A stretch of 25,905 nt of DNA from Fimenecus sp045611635 (GCA_045611635.1 JAZKXL010000100.1:1-25905); one strand, 5' to 3'. Counted from the first letter of the stretch, positions 14,335 to 22,869 are shown. Notes: generated by a model not told the origin, from the letters alone. Numbers and translations are program-made.

Positions 14335-15717
14335 TTCAAAGAATACTTTAAATGCCTTATATGCCATATAAACGTCTAACTTTGAAACAACTTCCATTGG
14401 TGCGTGCATTGAAAGTACAGGCACACCAAGGTCAATAGTGTCAATGTCAAGGTTAGCAACATACATAGCAACTGTACCGCCACCACCAGCATCAACTTTG
14501 CCAAGCTCACCGATTTGCCATACAACATCATTAGCGTTTAACATTCTACGGATTTTGCCCATGTATTCAGCGGATGCATCACTTGTACCACTCTTACCAC
14601 GAGCACCAGTGTATTTTGTAATAACAACACCATTGTTTACAAATGAGCAGTTTCTTCTTTCACTAACTTCAGGGAATGTTGGGTCATAAGCGGAGTTAAC
14701 ATCAGCCGAAAGACATTCTGATTTTGAAAGCACTCTCCATGGCTCAACGCCACCCATAACAGCCAAATCGTGAATAAAATATTTCATATATGATGAATTA
14801 AGACCTGTGTTACCATCAGAACCGATTTCTTCTTTATCAGTAAGCACTGTAAGGCAAGTGTATTCAGGGTTTTCAACATTAAAAATTGCCTGAGCAGCAG
14901 GATATGCACAAACCTTGTCATCATGACCGTAAGCGCCAATTAAACTTCTATCAAAACCAATATCACGAGCTTTAAATGCAGGCACTAACTCAAGTTCAGC
15001 ACTTAAGAAATCACTTTCAGTAATACCATATTTTTCGTTAAGAATTTTAATGATATTAAGCTTTACTTTTTCACTGCCCTCATCTTTTGAAAATGGTCTT
15101 GAACCAATTAAAATATTGAGTTGTTCGCCCTTAATGCCATCACTCATTGTTTGTTTCATTTGGTCTCCAGCTAAATGTGGAAGAAGGTCGGTAATACAAA
15201 ATTGTGGGTCGTTATCGTCTTCACCAACATTAACTTTTACACTTTCACCATTTGCTTTAACAACTACACCGTGAAGTGCAAGTGGAATTGCAGTCCATTG
15301 ATATTTTTTAATGCCACCATAATAATGTGTCTTGAAATATGCAAGTGAAGAATCTTCATAAAGTGGATTTGGTTTAAGGTCAAGGCGAGGTGAGTCAATG
15401 TGAGCAGCAGAGATTTTAACACCTTCACTAATATCTTTTTTACCGAATACGCAAAGAATAATTGCTTTGCCACGATTATTATAATAAACCTTGTCACCTG
15501 CATTGTATTTTTTTGTATTTTGGAATTCGGTATAGCCCCTCTTTTCAGCTTCGTTTATGAAAAATTCAACTGATTCACGCTCGATTTTTGCAAAATCCAA
15601 GTACTTTTTATAACCCTCGCAAAAGTCATCAGCCGCCTTTACAACTGATTCGTCAACTATTTCCATAGCATGCTTTGGCTCATAAAAAAGTTCTTTTTTC
15701 ATTTCGTTAAGTTCCAT
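14326..15717 (-). CDS. M18 family aminopeptidase (zinc metallopeptidase)
   Basis: A 463-residue cytoplasmic aminopeptidase of the aspartyl-aminopeptidase family, normally a tetrahedral dodecamer that trims N-terminal residues from peptides. The two-metal site ligands are visible: H106 (with D108) in AAHIDSPRLD, D266 in YGHDDKV, E296-E297 in TDKEEIGSDG, D339 in LSADV and H438 in SMHAP. The length is normal and all ligands are present. Substrate preference (acidic or neutral N-terminal residues) cannot be read from sequence. It starts 18 nt after coaE with AAAGGAG upstream, as the last gene of the DUF951-prfA operon. Its stop codon lies in a heptad repeat. Confidence 0.94.
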   Translation of the reverse strand: MELNEMKKELFYEPKHAMEIVDESVVKAADDFCEGYKKYLDFAKIERESVEFFINEAEKRGYTEFQNTKKYNAGDKVYYNNRGKAIILCVFGKKDISEGVKISAAHIDSPRLDLKPNPLYEDSSLAYFKTHYYGGIKKYQWTAIPLALHGVVVKANGESVKVNVGEDDNDPQFCITDLLPHLAGDQMKQTMSDGIKGEQLNILIGSRPFSKDEGSEKVKLNIIKILNEKYGITESDFLSAELELVPAFKARDIGFDRSLIGAYGHDDKVCAYPAAQAIFNVENPEYTCLTVLTDKEEIGSDGNTGLNSSYMKYFIHDLAVMGGVEPWRVLSKSECLSADVNSAYDPTFPEVSERRNCSFVNNGVVITKYTGARGKSGTSDASAEYMGKIRRMLNANDVVWQIGELGKVDAGGGGTVAMYVANLDIDTIDLGVPVLSMHAPMEVVSKLDVYMAYKAFKVFFEQK

Positions 15718-15735
15718 TTTATTTTCTCCTTTCGG

Positions 15736-16326
15736 TTACATTTGTATTTGTGCCATAATTGGGCGAATTTCTACATTTATATCATATGGTGGATAATTCC
15801 ACAATACAAAATCCGCTTTACTTGTAAAAAAGCTTTCGTCTTTTTGAGCGTTAATTCGTTCTAACGCTTTTTCTTTTGTAATGTTGTCGCGCTTCATAAT
15901 GCGGTCAAGACGAATTTCTTTTGGTGCAATTACCGTAACATTAAAGTCGCAAAGTGAGTTTAAACCACTTTCAAAAAGTGCAATAGCATCAATGATTATG
16001 CCACGATAACCCACTTCACTTATATCCTTAATAATTGACTTTATTTCTTCAGTAACAGCAGGGTGGGTAATCTTATTTAAAGCGTTTGTACTTTCTTCAT
16101 CAGCAAATGCACGAGAAGCAAGTAATGGTCGGTTTGTCGTGCCATCAGCATTTATAACATCATTACCAAAACGCTCTTTCAGTTTATTCTTGACATTTTC
16201 ATTGCTATTTATAACTTCACGAGCAACCTTGTCCGCGTCAATGTGATAGCAACCGTATGCCATTAGTTTTTGCGCAATAGTGCTTTTGCCCGCACCGGTA
16301 AGTCCTGTAAGACCAATAATCTTCAT
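15736..16326 (-). CDS. coaE: Dephospho-CoA kinase
   Basis: A 196-residue P-loop kinase for the last step of coenzyme A synthesis (ATP + dephospho-CoA). Walker A is GLTGAGKST at 8-16, followed by HIDADKVAREV, the CoaE-typical DxD region. The lid carries IAPKEIRLDRIMKRDN with catalytic Arg residues. The C-terminus (NYPPYDINVEIRPIMAQ) replaces the more usual 'NNG' tail with NYP. Its ATG overlaps the sua5 stop by one base (TAATG), with AAGGTG ahead, so the two are coupled. Confidence 0.93.
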   Translation of the reverse strand: MKIIGLTGLTGAGKSTIAQKLMAYGCYHIDADKVAREVINSNENVKNKLKERFGNDVINADGTTNRPLLASRAFADEESTNALNKITHPAVTEEIKSIIKDISEVGYRGIIIDAIALFESGLNSLCDFNVTVIAPKEIRLDRIMKRDNITKEKALERINAQKDESFFTSKADFVLWNYPPYDINVEIRPIMAQIQM

Positions 16327-17342
16327 TATATCACCTTAATTTTAAATCCACTTGCACGAATTAAACGATTATATACCGCTAATCCCATACCCTTTGTATC
16401 GGGGCAACGGGCATAAACTTTTGTAGCCCCCATTTCATCTAATTCACGAAGTGCATCAAACAACCTTGCGCTTTGAGAGTAACCATCATTTTCTTTTCCG
16501 TATGTAACAGAAGGACAAGAAAGTTTTCCATTTTCACCATCAAAGCATAATGCGGTTGCATTTTCACTTTCACAAAGATTTTTGAAAGTTTTAAAATCAC
16601 TTTTAATAATTGTTATGTCGGCAGTAGGTGCGTAATGCTTGTATTTCATGCCGGGTGAAGATGCTGTGGCACCTTCTTCTAATTTGTTAAGCACCGCATC
16701 ATCAACTACAATTTCGCCAATAAGAGCGGTCATTTCTTCAAGAGTAACACCACCAGGGCGAAGAAGGCGAGGTGGATTTTCAGCAAAAGAAATAACAGTT
16801 GATTCAACACCGATTTCACAGTTTCCACCATCAATAATAAGTGGAATTCTACCATTCATATCGTCAAAAACATATTTAGCGTTAGTAGGACTAGGGCTAC
16901 CTGAAAGATTTGCTGATGGTGCCGCAAGTGGTAATCCGCAACTTTCAATAATTGCACGAGCATAGTCACTTTTAGGCATTCTTATTGCTACCGTATCAAG
17001 ATTTCCTGAAACTACAGGCGATACCTTGTCACTCTTTTTCATAATCATAGTAAGAGGTGCAGGCCAAAAAACTTCAGCCATAATCTTGACTTTGTGAGGG
17101 ATTTCCGCAACAAGTGGTTCTAAATCTTCAAACTTGCTGATATGCACAATAAGTGGATTGTCACTTGGTCTGCCCTTCGCAATAAAGATTTTCTTAACTG
17201 CATTCTCGTCTAATGCATTTGCTGCAAGTCCGTAAACAGTTTCGGTAGGAATACCCACAACCTCACCGTTTTTAAGAAGCCTTGCAGATTCCTTTAACGC
17301 CTTTTCATATTCAGTTGTAATGTTAATTACTACTGTTTCCAT
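16326..17342 (-). CDS. sua5: Threonylcarbamoyl-AMP synthase (Sua5/YwlC/YrdC family)
   Basis: A 338-residue enzyme making threonylcarbamoyl-AMP from Thr, bicarbonate and ATP, for t6A37 of ANN-decoding tRNAs. The YrdC domain (about 10-200) has PTETVYGLA (32-40), KGRPSDNPL (56-64), APSANLSG (141-148) and STVISF. A linker and the C-terminal Sua5 domain (about 235-338) make it the long Sua5 form rather than the short TsaC. It starts inside the end of the two-TM protein gene (20-bp overlap), with AAAGGA about 11 nt upstream. It acts with TsaD/B/E, which are not in this window. Its neighbour prfA also concerns translation. Confidence 0.94.
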   Translation of the reverse strand: METVVINITTEYEKALKESARLLKNGEVVGIPTETVYGLAANALDENAVKKIFIAKGRPSDNPLIVHISKFEDLEPLVAEIPHKVKIMAEVFWPAPLTMIMKKSDKVSPVVSGNLDTVAIRMPKSDYARAIIESCGLPLAAPSANLSGSPSPTNAKYVFDDMNGRIPLIIDGGNCEIGVESTVISFAENPPRLLRPGGVTLEEMTALIGEIVVDDAVLNKLEEGATASSPGMKYKHYAPTADITIIKSDFKTFKNLCESENATALCFDGENGKLSCPSVTYGKENDGYSQSARLFDALRELDEMGATKVYARCPDTKGMGLAVYNRLIRASGFKIKVI

Positions 17343-18174
17343 TTTCTATGTATTCCTTTGCTACTCTACAATCGTATAGTTCAAAATTACCGTTTGCCAC
17401 TTGAATCAATGTGTTTGCATATTGTATTGCTTTTTCTTTGTTTTCATGTCTTTTATAATAGTTGAAAATAGCAAAATATCGTGAAAATACAGCGTTTTTA
17501 CCAATACGTTCAGCTAACTTCATATCATTCAAAACAACTGTTTCAAAATTAGGGTCATCAGTAAAAAATGAATTAACAAAATGAGTATTATTGTCAATCT
17601 TATTAATGAGATTGATTTTGGCTAACCCTTTTGCAGAATCTTTGAATTCATACGCCTTCTTTATGTTAATCTTGTAGTCTTCAAAATTTTCTTCATAAAG
17701 ATTAAGAATGGCTTTGTTATAGAAAAAGACTGCAGATATAAGCGGACTTGTTTCTATTCCAAAATGTTGAAGGAACAACTCGTTTTCTTCTTTTGCTTGT
17801 TGAAAATATCCTAAATTTATTAAGTAGGCGATTCTATTAGCACAAAGTTGTTGGAATTCCTTTTTAAATTTTGGGTTTATTATACTTAAAAGGTAGTCCG
17901 TTCTTCTAAGTGCTTCACCATTTTGTAGTTCTTCTTGTGGTTGAACTGATAAAACTATTTTTGAATTCACAACCAATTTAGGAAAAAATAAAAGCATACT
18001 TGCAACAAGAATGAGAGTTACAAAAAGAGTAATTGCCTCAGAATCAATAGAATTTAAAGAAGTTATGATTACAAGAAATGCAAGTAAAAGGTAGAATGTC
18101 GTAGAAACTACTTTAAATGCAGTTGGCTTAGTTATTGCAAACATTTCAATCTTGCTAATTTTAAAACGTTTCAT
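17323..18174 (-). CDS. Unrecognised two-TM membrane protein with helical C-terminal domain
   Basis: A 283-residue protein I do not recognise. It has a basic N-terminus, two membrane helices (about 20-40 and 47-69) joined by a short acidic loop, then a soluble region of about 210 residues rich in Leu, Lys, Asn and aromatic residues. That region looks all-helical and could hold TPR-like pairs: YLINLGYFQQAKEENEL, AVFFYNKAILNLYEENF and YANTLIQVANGNFELYD. With K/R at both ends of the pair, the soluble part is probably cytoplasmic. The start is ATG 18174, because AGGGAG lies 7 nt upstream. A longer frame to 18255 runs into prfA and is unlikely. It lies 10 nt after prfA and overlaps sua5 by 20 nt, so it is made with translation factors. 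prmC, often next to prfA, is absent. Confidence 0.8.
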   Translation of the reverse strand: MKRFKISKIEMFAITKPTAFKVVSTTFYLLLAFLVIITSLNSIDSEAITLFVTLILVASMLLFFPKLVVNSKIVLSVQPQEELQNGEALRRTDYLLSIINPKFKKEFQQLCANRIAYLINLGYFQQAKEENELFLQHFGIETSPLISAVFFYNKAILNLYEENFEDYKINIKKAYEFKDSAKGLAKINLINKIDNNTHFVNSFFTDDPNFETVVLNDMKLAERIGKNAVFSRYFAIFNYYKRHENKEKAIQYANTLIQVANGNFELYDCRVAKEYIENGNSSN

Positions 18175-18184
18175 AAAACTCTCC

Positions 18185-19255
18185 CTATTCATTAGCTTTA
18201 AGTTTTTCAGCTGTATCAGCGGTGATAAGTGCATCAATGATTTCGTCAATGTCACCGTTCATAATTTGCTCAATTTTATAAAGTGTAAGACCAATTCTAT
18301 GGTCACTTACACGACCTTGTGGGAAGTTGTAAGTTCTAATTCTTTCACTACGGTCACCAGTACCAACCTGACTCTTTCTTTGACCTGCAATTTCAGCATC
18401 GTGCTTTGCTTGTTCGATTTCAAGAAGTCGTGAACGAAGAACTTTTAACGCTTTATCCTTGTTTTTGTGTTGGCTTCTTTCATCCTGACATTCAACAACC
18501 ATACCAGTAGGTAAGTGAGTAACACGAATTGCGGAAGATGTTTTGTTAACTTTTTGTCCACCCGCACCGCTTGAACGGAAAACATCAATTTGCAATTCAG
18601 CAGGGTTCAACTCAAAGTCAACATCTTCTGCCTCAGGAAGTACCGCAACAGTAACAGTTGATGTTTGGATTCTTCCTTGGCTTTCAGTTTCAGGAACGCG
18701 CTGTACTCTATGAACGCCACTTTCAAATTTAAAACGTGAATATGCACCATCACCATCAACTGAGAATATAACTTCTTTATATCCGCCAAGTTCAGTTGGA
18801 TTTTCGGAAAGGATTTCCATTTTCCAACCACGTGCTTCGGCATACATTGTGTACATTCTAAAAAGAGAATTTGCAAAAAGAGCTGCCTCTTCACCGCCTG
18901 CGCCACCACGGATTTCAATAATAACGTTACGGTCGTCATTAGGGTCACGAGGGAGAAGAAGTATTTTTAATTCTTCCCAACATACATCAAGCTGCTCTTT
19001 AGCAGTTTCATACTCCTCTTGAACCATTTCTTTAAAGTCCTTGTCCATTCCGCCTTCATCCAAAAGCATTTTTGATTCTTCAAAAGTGTCTTTGTATCCT
19101 TTGTATTCGCGGAATTTTTCAACAACTGGAGTAAGCTGTTTTAATTCTTTCATTAACTTTGTATAGAGCTGTTGGTCACTTACAGTTGCAGGGTCACACA
19201 ACTGCTCGTTAACCGCTTCAAATCTTGATTCAATACCTAATAACTTATCAAACAT
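18185..19255 (-). CDS. prfA: Peptide chain release factor 1
   Basis: A 356-residue RF1 reading UAA and UAG. The catalytic GGQ is at 232-234 (SSGAGGQKVNKTSS). The stop-codon-reading P-x-T tripeptide is P188-E189-T190, in HRVQRVPETESQGR, which distinguishes it from RF2 (SPF). EIRGGAGGEEAALF (domain 2 start) and the C-terminal DHRIGLTLY are intact. Gln197 occupies the place where His is common in GRIHTS. Its ATG overlaps the end of the DUF951 gene by 8 bp. The gene itself ends in TAG, an RF1-specific stop, only 10 nt before the next start. Confidence 0.97.
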   Translation of the reverse strand: MFDKLLGIESRFEAVNEQLCDPATVSDQQLYTKLMKELKQLTPVVEKFREYKGYKDTFEESKMLLDEGGMDKDFKEMVQEEYETAKEQLDVCWEELKILLLPRDPNDDRNVIIEIRGGAGGEEAALFANSLFRMYTMYAEARGWKMEILSENPTELGGYKEVIFSVDGDGAYSRFKFESGVHRVQRVPETESQGRIQTSTVTVAVLPEAEDVDFELNPAELQIDVFRSSGAGGQKVNKTSSAIRVTHLPTGMVVECQDERSQHKNKDKALKVLRSRLLEIEQAKHDAEIAGQRKSQVGTGDRSERIRTYNFPQGRVSDHRIGLTLYKIEQIMNGDIDEIIDALITADTAEKLKANE

Positions 19256-19445
19256 TAACTATTTCTCCATCTCTCAAAACTTTTTTTATATTCTTCTCAA
19301 TTTTTACTCGTGGTACCATAACCTCACGGTCGCATTTTACACAACGAATGCGAAAATCCATACCTGCACGAAGTACAAGAAACTGTTTTTCACCGCAAGG
19401 ATGTGGTTTTTTCATTTCAAGAATATCATTAATTCTAATGTCCAT
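19248..19445 (-). CDS. DUF951 family small protein
   Basis: A 65-residue protein of the DUF951 family (PF06107), found widely in Firmicutes and of unknown function. The pattern MKKPHPCGEKQFLVLR followed by GMDFRIRC is diagnostic. H15, C17, C35 and C38 could form a zinc site (HxC plus CxxC). The strand-rich make-up suggests a small beta-barrel that could bind nucleic acid; this is inference. The start is ATG 19445 (GGTGAAG upstream); a frame 13 codons longer overlaps the -10 box. It is the first gene of the six-gene operon and overlaps prfA by 8 bp. Confidence 0.88.
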   Translation of the reverse strand: MDIRINDILEMKKPHPCGEKQFLVLRAGMDFRIRCVKCDREVMVPRVKIEKNIKKVLRDGEIVNV

Positions 19446-19463
19446 AATCTTCACCAAATATAT

Positions 19464-19472
19464 AGTATAGCA
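19464..19472 (-). promoter_or_regulatory. Extended -10 promoter for the DUF951-prfA-sua5-coaE operon
   Basis: TGC-TATACT on the minus strand (19464-19472), an extended -10 box, about 19 nt before the DUF951 start. The -35 at 17-nt spacing is only TTTTAT, as is tolerated with extended -10 promoters. Confidence 0.6.
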
Positions 19473-19500
19473 TAAACAGTACAAAAATAAAATAGTCTTT

Positions 19501-19529
19501 TTTATTCTTTCACCACATATTTATATAAT
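19501..19529 (+). promoter_or_regulatory. Candidate promoter for the S1-repeat protein gene
   Basis: Perfect TATAAT at 19524-19529 with a weak TTTATT -35 (19501-19506, 17-nt spacer), divergent from the DUF951 operon promoter. AAGGTGAG precedes the ATG at 19554. Confidence 0.45.
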
Positions 19530-19553
19530 AATTTGAAAATAAAGGTGAGATAT

Positions 19554-20498
19554 ATGAAAAAATACTACCCTGAGGGAATACTTTTTGAAAGTAAAAGCAA
19601 TAAGAAAACTATGGAGTCAATCAACAGTATTCGTGAATGTTTCTTTACTGAAAAGATTTTAGAAGGCAAGGTTACAATGTGCGACCGTGAACATAATTTG
19701 TATGTTGATTTAGGTGTCATTAGAGGCATTATTCCTCGTGAAGAATGTGCTATGGGAATCGCTGAGGGAAATATCCGCGATATTGCAATAATTTCAAGAG
19801 TTAACAAGCCAGTTTGCTTTAAAATTATTGACTTTATGGATGACGAGTCAGGTACGCGCACTGCCATACTTAGCCGCCGTATTGTACAAGAGGAATGTAT
19901 GGAAAATTATATTAAAAACCTTGTGCCGGGTGATGTTGTTAACGCTCGTGTTACTCACAACGAAAGTTTTGGCTCATTTTGTGATATAGGTTGTGGAATT
20001 TCCGCTCTTTTGCCAATAGATAGCATTTCAGTTTCTCGTATTCCACATCCAAGTGTAAGATTTCCGATAAATACTGTGATAAAAGCCGTTGTGAAAAGTA
20101 TTGATGAGCTTGGAAGAGTCACACTTTCACACAAAGAATTGCTTGGCACTTGGGAAGAAAATGCACAAAATTTCAAGGCAGGTCAAACAGTAGGCGGAAT
20201 AGTCCGTTCTATTGAAAAATATGGGGTTTTCATTGAATTAAGTCCTAATCTTGCGGGTCTTGCTGAGTACAATTGTGATGTACAAGAAGGGGACTTGGCA
20301 AGCGTTTACATAAAGAGTATAAATCCTGAAAAAATGAAGATAAAGCTTGCGATTGTAGATAATTTCCCCAATGATGATAAAACGCCCCAAATCAAATATT
20401 ATTTCGATGGAAAGCATATGGATTATTGGCAATATTCGCCACAATTTTCAACTAAAATAATTCAAAGTATTTTTAGCGAAAAGTGTTGTAAAAAATAA
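19554..20498 (+). CDS. S1-domain RNA-binding protein (three S1-like repeats)
   Basis: A 314-residue cytoplasmic protein with three S1-like OB folds: about 36-108 (EGKVTMCDREHNLYVDLG, GIIPREE), 124-195 (VPGDVVNARVTH, SFGSFCDIGCGISALLP) and 208-267 (AGQTVGGIVRSIEKYGVFIEL, LAGLAEY). The second repeat also has the IPHPS and LSHKELLG segments common in ribosomal protein S1 homologs. The third repeat best matches the canonical G.V..I..YG.F.....GL pattern. A 45-residue C-terminal tail with aromatics and CCKK is unique. It is probably a 30S-associated or mRNA-binding S1-like protein; no catalytic domain is seen. The start is ATG 19554 (AAGGTGAG upstream); a TTG seven codons earlier overlaps that site. 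The last codons contain the promoter of the next gene. Confidence 0.85.
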   Translation: MKKYYPEGILFESKSNKKTMESINSIRECFFTEKILEGKVTMCDREHNLYVDLGVIRGIIPREECAMGIAEGNIRDIAIISRVNKPVCFKIIDFMDDESGTRTAILSRRIVQEECMENYIKNLVPGDVVNARVTHNESFGSFCDIGCGISALLPIDSISVSRIPHPSVRFPINTVIKAVVKSIDELGRVTLSHKELLGTWEENAQNFKAGQTVGGIVRSIEKYGVFIELSPNLAGLAEYNCDVQEGDLASVYIKSINPEKMKIKLAIVDNFPNDDKTPQIKYYFDGKHMDYWQYSPQFSTKIIQSIFSEKCCKK

Positions 20499-20514
20499 AA
20501 ATATATGGTAGAAT
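20486..20514 (+). promoter_or_regulatory. Promoter of the secreted hydrolase gene, inside the S1 gene 3' end
   Basis: TTGTAA (20486-20491), 17-nt spacer, TAGAAT (20509-20514), followed by a GGAGGG ribosome site (20535-20540) and ATG 20546. The -35 box overlaps the last Cys and Lys codons of the S1-protein gene. No terminator separates the two genes, so read-through is also possible. Confidence 0.65.
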
Positions 20515-20545
20515 GACTCTAGTTATATTATAACGGAGGGATTTT

Positions 20546-22783
20546 ATGAAAAAAATCAAAGTTGCGTTAAGTTTAATCCTCGCAATTATGTTGACTTCAA
20601 TTATGGTTTTACCTGCTCTTGCAGCAAGTACACAATGCGATTGTGGTCACGCTCCTGTAATTCAGGTTAGAGGTATTGGCGAAACACTTTATGACGCAGA
20701 AGGTAATGAGATTTTCTCAACAGAAAATATCATTAATGGTATTTTACCAGTTATGCCACAACTTGCTCAATTCCTTTTGGACACAACACAAACAGGTTTG
20801 TTTGTTGATGCTGCAGAAACTGCAGTTAAATCAATTTTTGGACCAGTTATGTATGATAAAAATGGTGCAAGACTTGTAAAAGATGCAGAAGGTAAAGATA
20901 CTGTAATTACAGTTAACTGTGACAATCGTCCTGTTGAACAGTATATGGATTTCGATAAGCAGTTAAGTGAAGAAGGTAAACTTTCTAAAGCACTTTATGA
21001 AGAACTTGGTGACAACCACGTTTACTATTTCACATATGACTGGACAGGTAACCCTGTTGAAATCGTTAAACAACTCAAAACATTTATTGATAATGTTAAA
21101 AAGACATCAGGTCACAATAAGGTTTCTATCAATGCTGAAAGCATGGGTGGTGCAGTTGTAAGTCTTTACATTAACACTTATGGCTATGACAGCATTGAAA
21201 ATCTTGTTATGGCAAACTCAGCATTCAATGGTCTTGAAATGATGGGCCAACTTTTCATGGGTCACCCACAAATTGATGGTGAAGCACTTGCTTTCCTTCT
21301 TGCACAAGAAATTCTTTCTAACCCTGAGTTAGGTGAACTTGTTGCTTACATTCCTGTTTTTGAACAGTTAGCATTAATGGCAAATGATATTATGTTAGCT
21401 GAGCATGACGCTATCTATTCAAGAATTTTTGTTCCTGTATTTGCTTACATGCCATCATTTTGGATGCTTGTACCAACATATAATTTCGTTGCCGAAGATG
21501 GTAATACATATAATACTTTTGACGTGGCAAAAGATGTTATGTTTGGTGTAAATACAAGTGCTTTTAGTGAAACACGTGCAAATGCTGGCTCAAAGCTTTT
21601 ATCAATTGTAAATGAAGTTGCTTCAGCAAGCAAAAGAACAACAACAATGGTTAAAGCAATGACTGGCTATACATATGAACTTGACTTAGGTGCTTTTGGT
21701 AAACACGAAGTTGTTGTTGAACCAAAAATTAATTTCTATGCTAACGTTACAAACTATAATAGTTTTATAGCTCCTGTTACTCCATCAGCAAACTGGAACA
21801 GTGACGGCGTAATTGAAGCATTTAATGCTAGTGGTTTTGCAACAGTGGCTGATATGGGCTATAACCTTGGTGAAAACTATATTCAAGCACAACTTAAAGA
21901 CGTTGCAAACTATGTTTCACCTGATAACGTAATTGACGCTTCAACATGTCAAGCTCCTGACAATACATGGTTTATTAAGAACTTAGGTCATGTTAAATAT
22001 GGTCTTGATGACGGTACAGCTGATTTTTACGTATGGCTTCTTACAGCAACTGAAGAATATACAATCAATACAAATGCTGAATATCCTCAGTTTATGTATT
22101 ATGATACAGATATTCCAGAACTTATGACATTTGCTGAAAAAGAAGAAATGGAAAACAACAATGGCGGAATAGCATTCCCAGAACTTCCTGGTCTTCCTGA
22201 CATTGACTTAGATGGCCTTGAAGGTGCTCTTGACCAAATCATTGGTGGTCTTGGTGATATGGGCTTTGATATTGGTGACCTTGGTGACATTAACATTGGC
22301 GAACTTGTTGGCAACATTGACCTTAGCGCTCTTACAGGACTTCTTGGTTCTCTTGGTGGTGTTGTAGGCGGTCTTGGTGATTTGCTTGGTGGCCTCCTTG
22401 GTGGTGGCAGTGGTGGTGAAACACCAGCCCCAACTCCTGATGAAGATGAAGGTCTTGGCGAAGAGTTCGGTGATGGTGACAACCTCGGTGAAAATGAAGC
22501 TCCTAGTGGTGATGTGAACTCTGATAATAATGGTTCACACGTTGGCTCTGACAACGTTGTAAATCCAGTAAATCCAGACGGTGATTCAGGTAACTCAAAC
22601 TCAGGTAACTCAAACTCAGGCAATTCAAACCAAGGCAAAGATACAAATAAAGACAAAGACTCAAGCACAAGTTCAGGTCTTATTATTAGTGGTGAGCCAA
22701 TATTCAGTAGTGGTAACAGCACTTGGATTATTCTTTTTGCACTTGCAGCACTTGTTGCAGGAATTTTGGTTATCAAACTTTAA
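20546..22783 (+). CDS. Secreted, C-terminally membrane-anchored alpha/beta-hydrolase (lipase/LCAT-like)
   Basis: A 745-residue surface protein. A Sec signal peptide (1-26, ending LPALA) is followed at once by C31-x-C33. The catalytic domain (about 35-530) begins PVIQVRGIGETLYD, the place of the oxyanion strand in lipases. The nucleophile elbow is AESMGG with S199, where GHSMGG is usual. H482 (LGHVKYGLDDG) is a candidate catalytic His; the acid is unassigned. Residues 546-624 are a Leu/Gly/Asp-rich repeat (GLGD, LLGG units). Next come an acidic Pro/Ser/Asn linker with three SGNSN units (681-695) and a final membrane helix (726-745) ending IKL, with no LPXTG. It is likely exported and held at the outer face by the C-terminal helix. 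Ester, lipid or acyl-transfer chemistry is inferred from the fold only. It stands as its own transcription unit. Confidence 0.75.
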   Translation: MKKIKVALSLILAIMLTSIMVLPALAASTQCDCGHAPVIQVRGIGETLYDAEGNEIFSTENIINGILPVMPQLAQFLLDTTQTGLFVDAAETAVKSIFGPVMYDKNGARLVKDAEGKDTVITVNCDNRPVEQYMDFDKQLSEEGKLSKALYEELGDNHVYYFTYDWTGNPVEIVKQLKTFIDNVKKTSGHNKVSINAESMGGAVVSLYINTYGYDSIENLVMANSAFNGLEMMGQLFMGHPQIDGEALAFLLAQEILSNPELGELVAYIPVFEQLALMANDIMLAEHDAIYSRIFVPVFAYMPSFWMLVPTYNFVAEDGNTYNTFDVAKDVMFGVNTSAFSETRANAGSKLLSIVNEVASASKRTTTMVKAMTGYTYELDLGAFGKHEVVVEPKINFYANVTNYNSFIAPVTPSANWNSDGVIEAFNASGFATVADMGYNLGENYIQAQLKDVANYVSPDNVIDASTCQAPDNTWFIKNLGHVKYGLDDGTADFYVWLLTATEEYTINTNAEYPQFMYYDTDIPELMTFAEKEEMENNNGGIAFPELPGLPDIDLDGLEGALDQIIGGLGDMGFDIGDLGDINIGELVGNIDLSALTGLLGSLGGVVGGLGDLLGGLLGGGSGGETPAPTPDEDEGLGEEFGDGDNLGENEAPSGDVNSDNNGSHVGSDNVVNPVNPDGDSGNSNSGNSNSGNSNQGKDTNKDKDSSTSSGLIISGEPIFSSGNSTWIILFALAALVAGILVIKL
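22586..22630 (+). repeat. 15-bp in-frame tandem repeat, three copies
   Basis: Three 15-bp units (22586, 22601, 22616); the first two are identical and the third differs at two positions. Each encodes Ser-Gly-Asn-Ser-Asn in the linker of the secreted hydrolase. Copy number is a likely site of strain variation by slippage. Confidence 0.85.
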
Positions 22784-22800
22784 TCCCTTATAAATAGATT

Positions 22801-22833
22801 AACGGTAGAGATTAATTTCTCTACCGTTTTTAT
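22801..22833 (+). terminator. Intrinsic terminator of the secreted hydrolase gene
   Basis: Perfect 11-bp stem (22801-22811 with 22818-22828), 6-nt loop, T5 tract from 22827. It begins 17 nt after the stop. Confidence 0.93.
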
Positions 22834-22869
22834 TTGCAAAAAAATATTGGATATATTTGTAAAAACATC

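Noticed and set aside
18175..18255. 27-codon extension of the two-TM protein into prfA
   Set aside because: It would overlap the prfA coding end by over 70 bp, and AGGGAG is perfectly spaced for ATG 18174.
22099..22776. 225-codon minus-strand reading frame antisense to the hydrolase stalk
   Set aside because: Its Pro/Ser-rich low complexity is the reverse complement of Gly/Leu/Asp repeats. It has no plausible start context, while the plus-strand gene has signal peptide, promoter and terminator.
20546..22783. LPXTG sortase anchoring of the secreted hydrolase
   Set aside because: No LPXTG-like motif precedes the C-terminal helix, and there is no basic tail beyond a single Lys in IKL.
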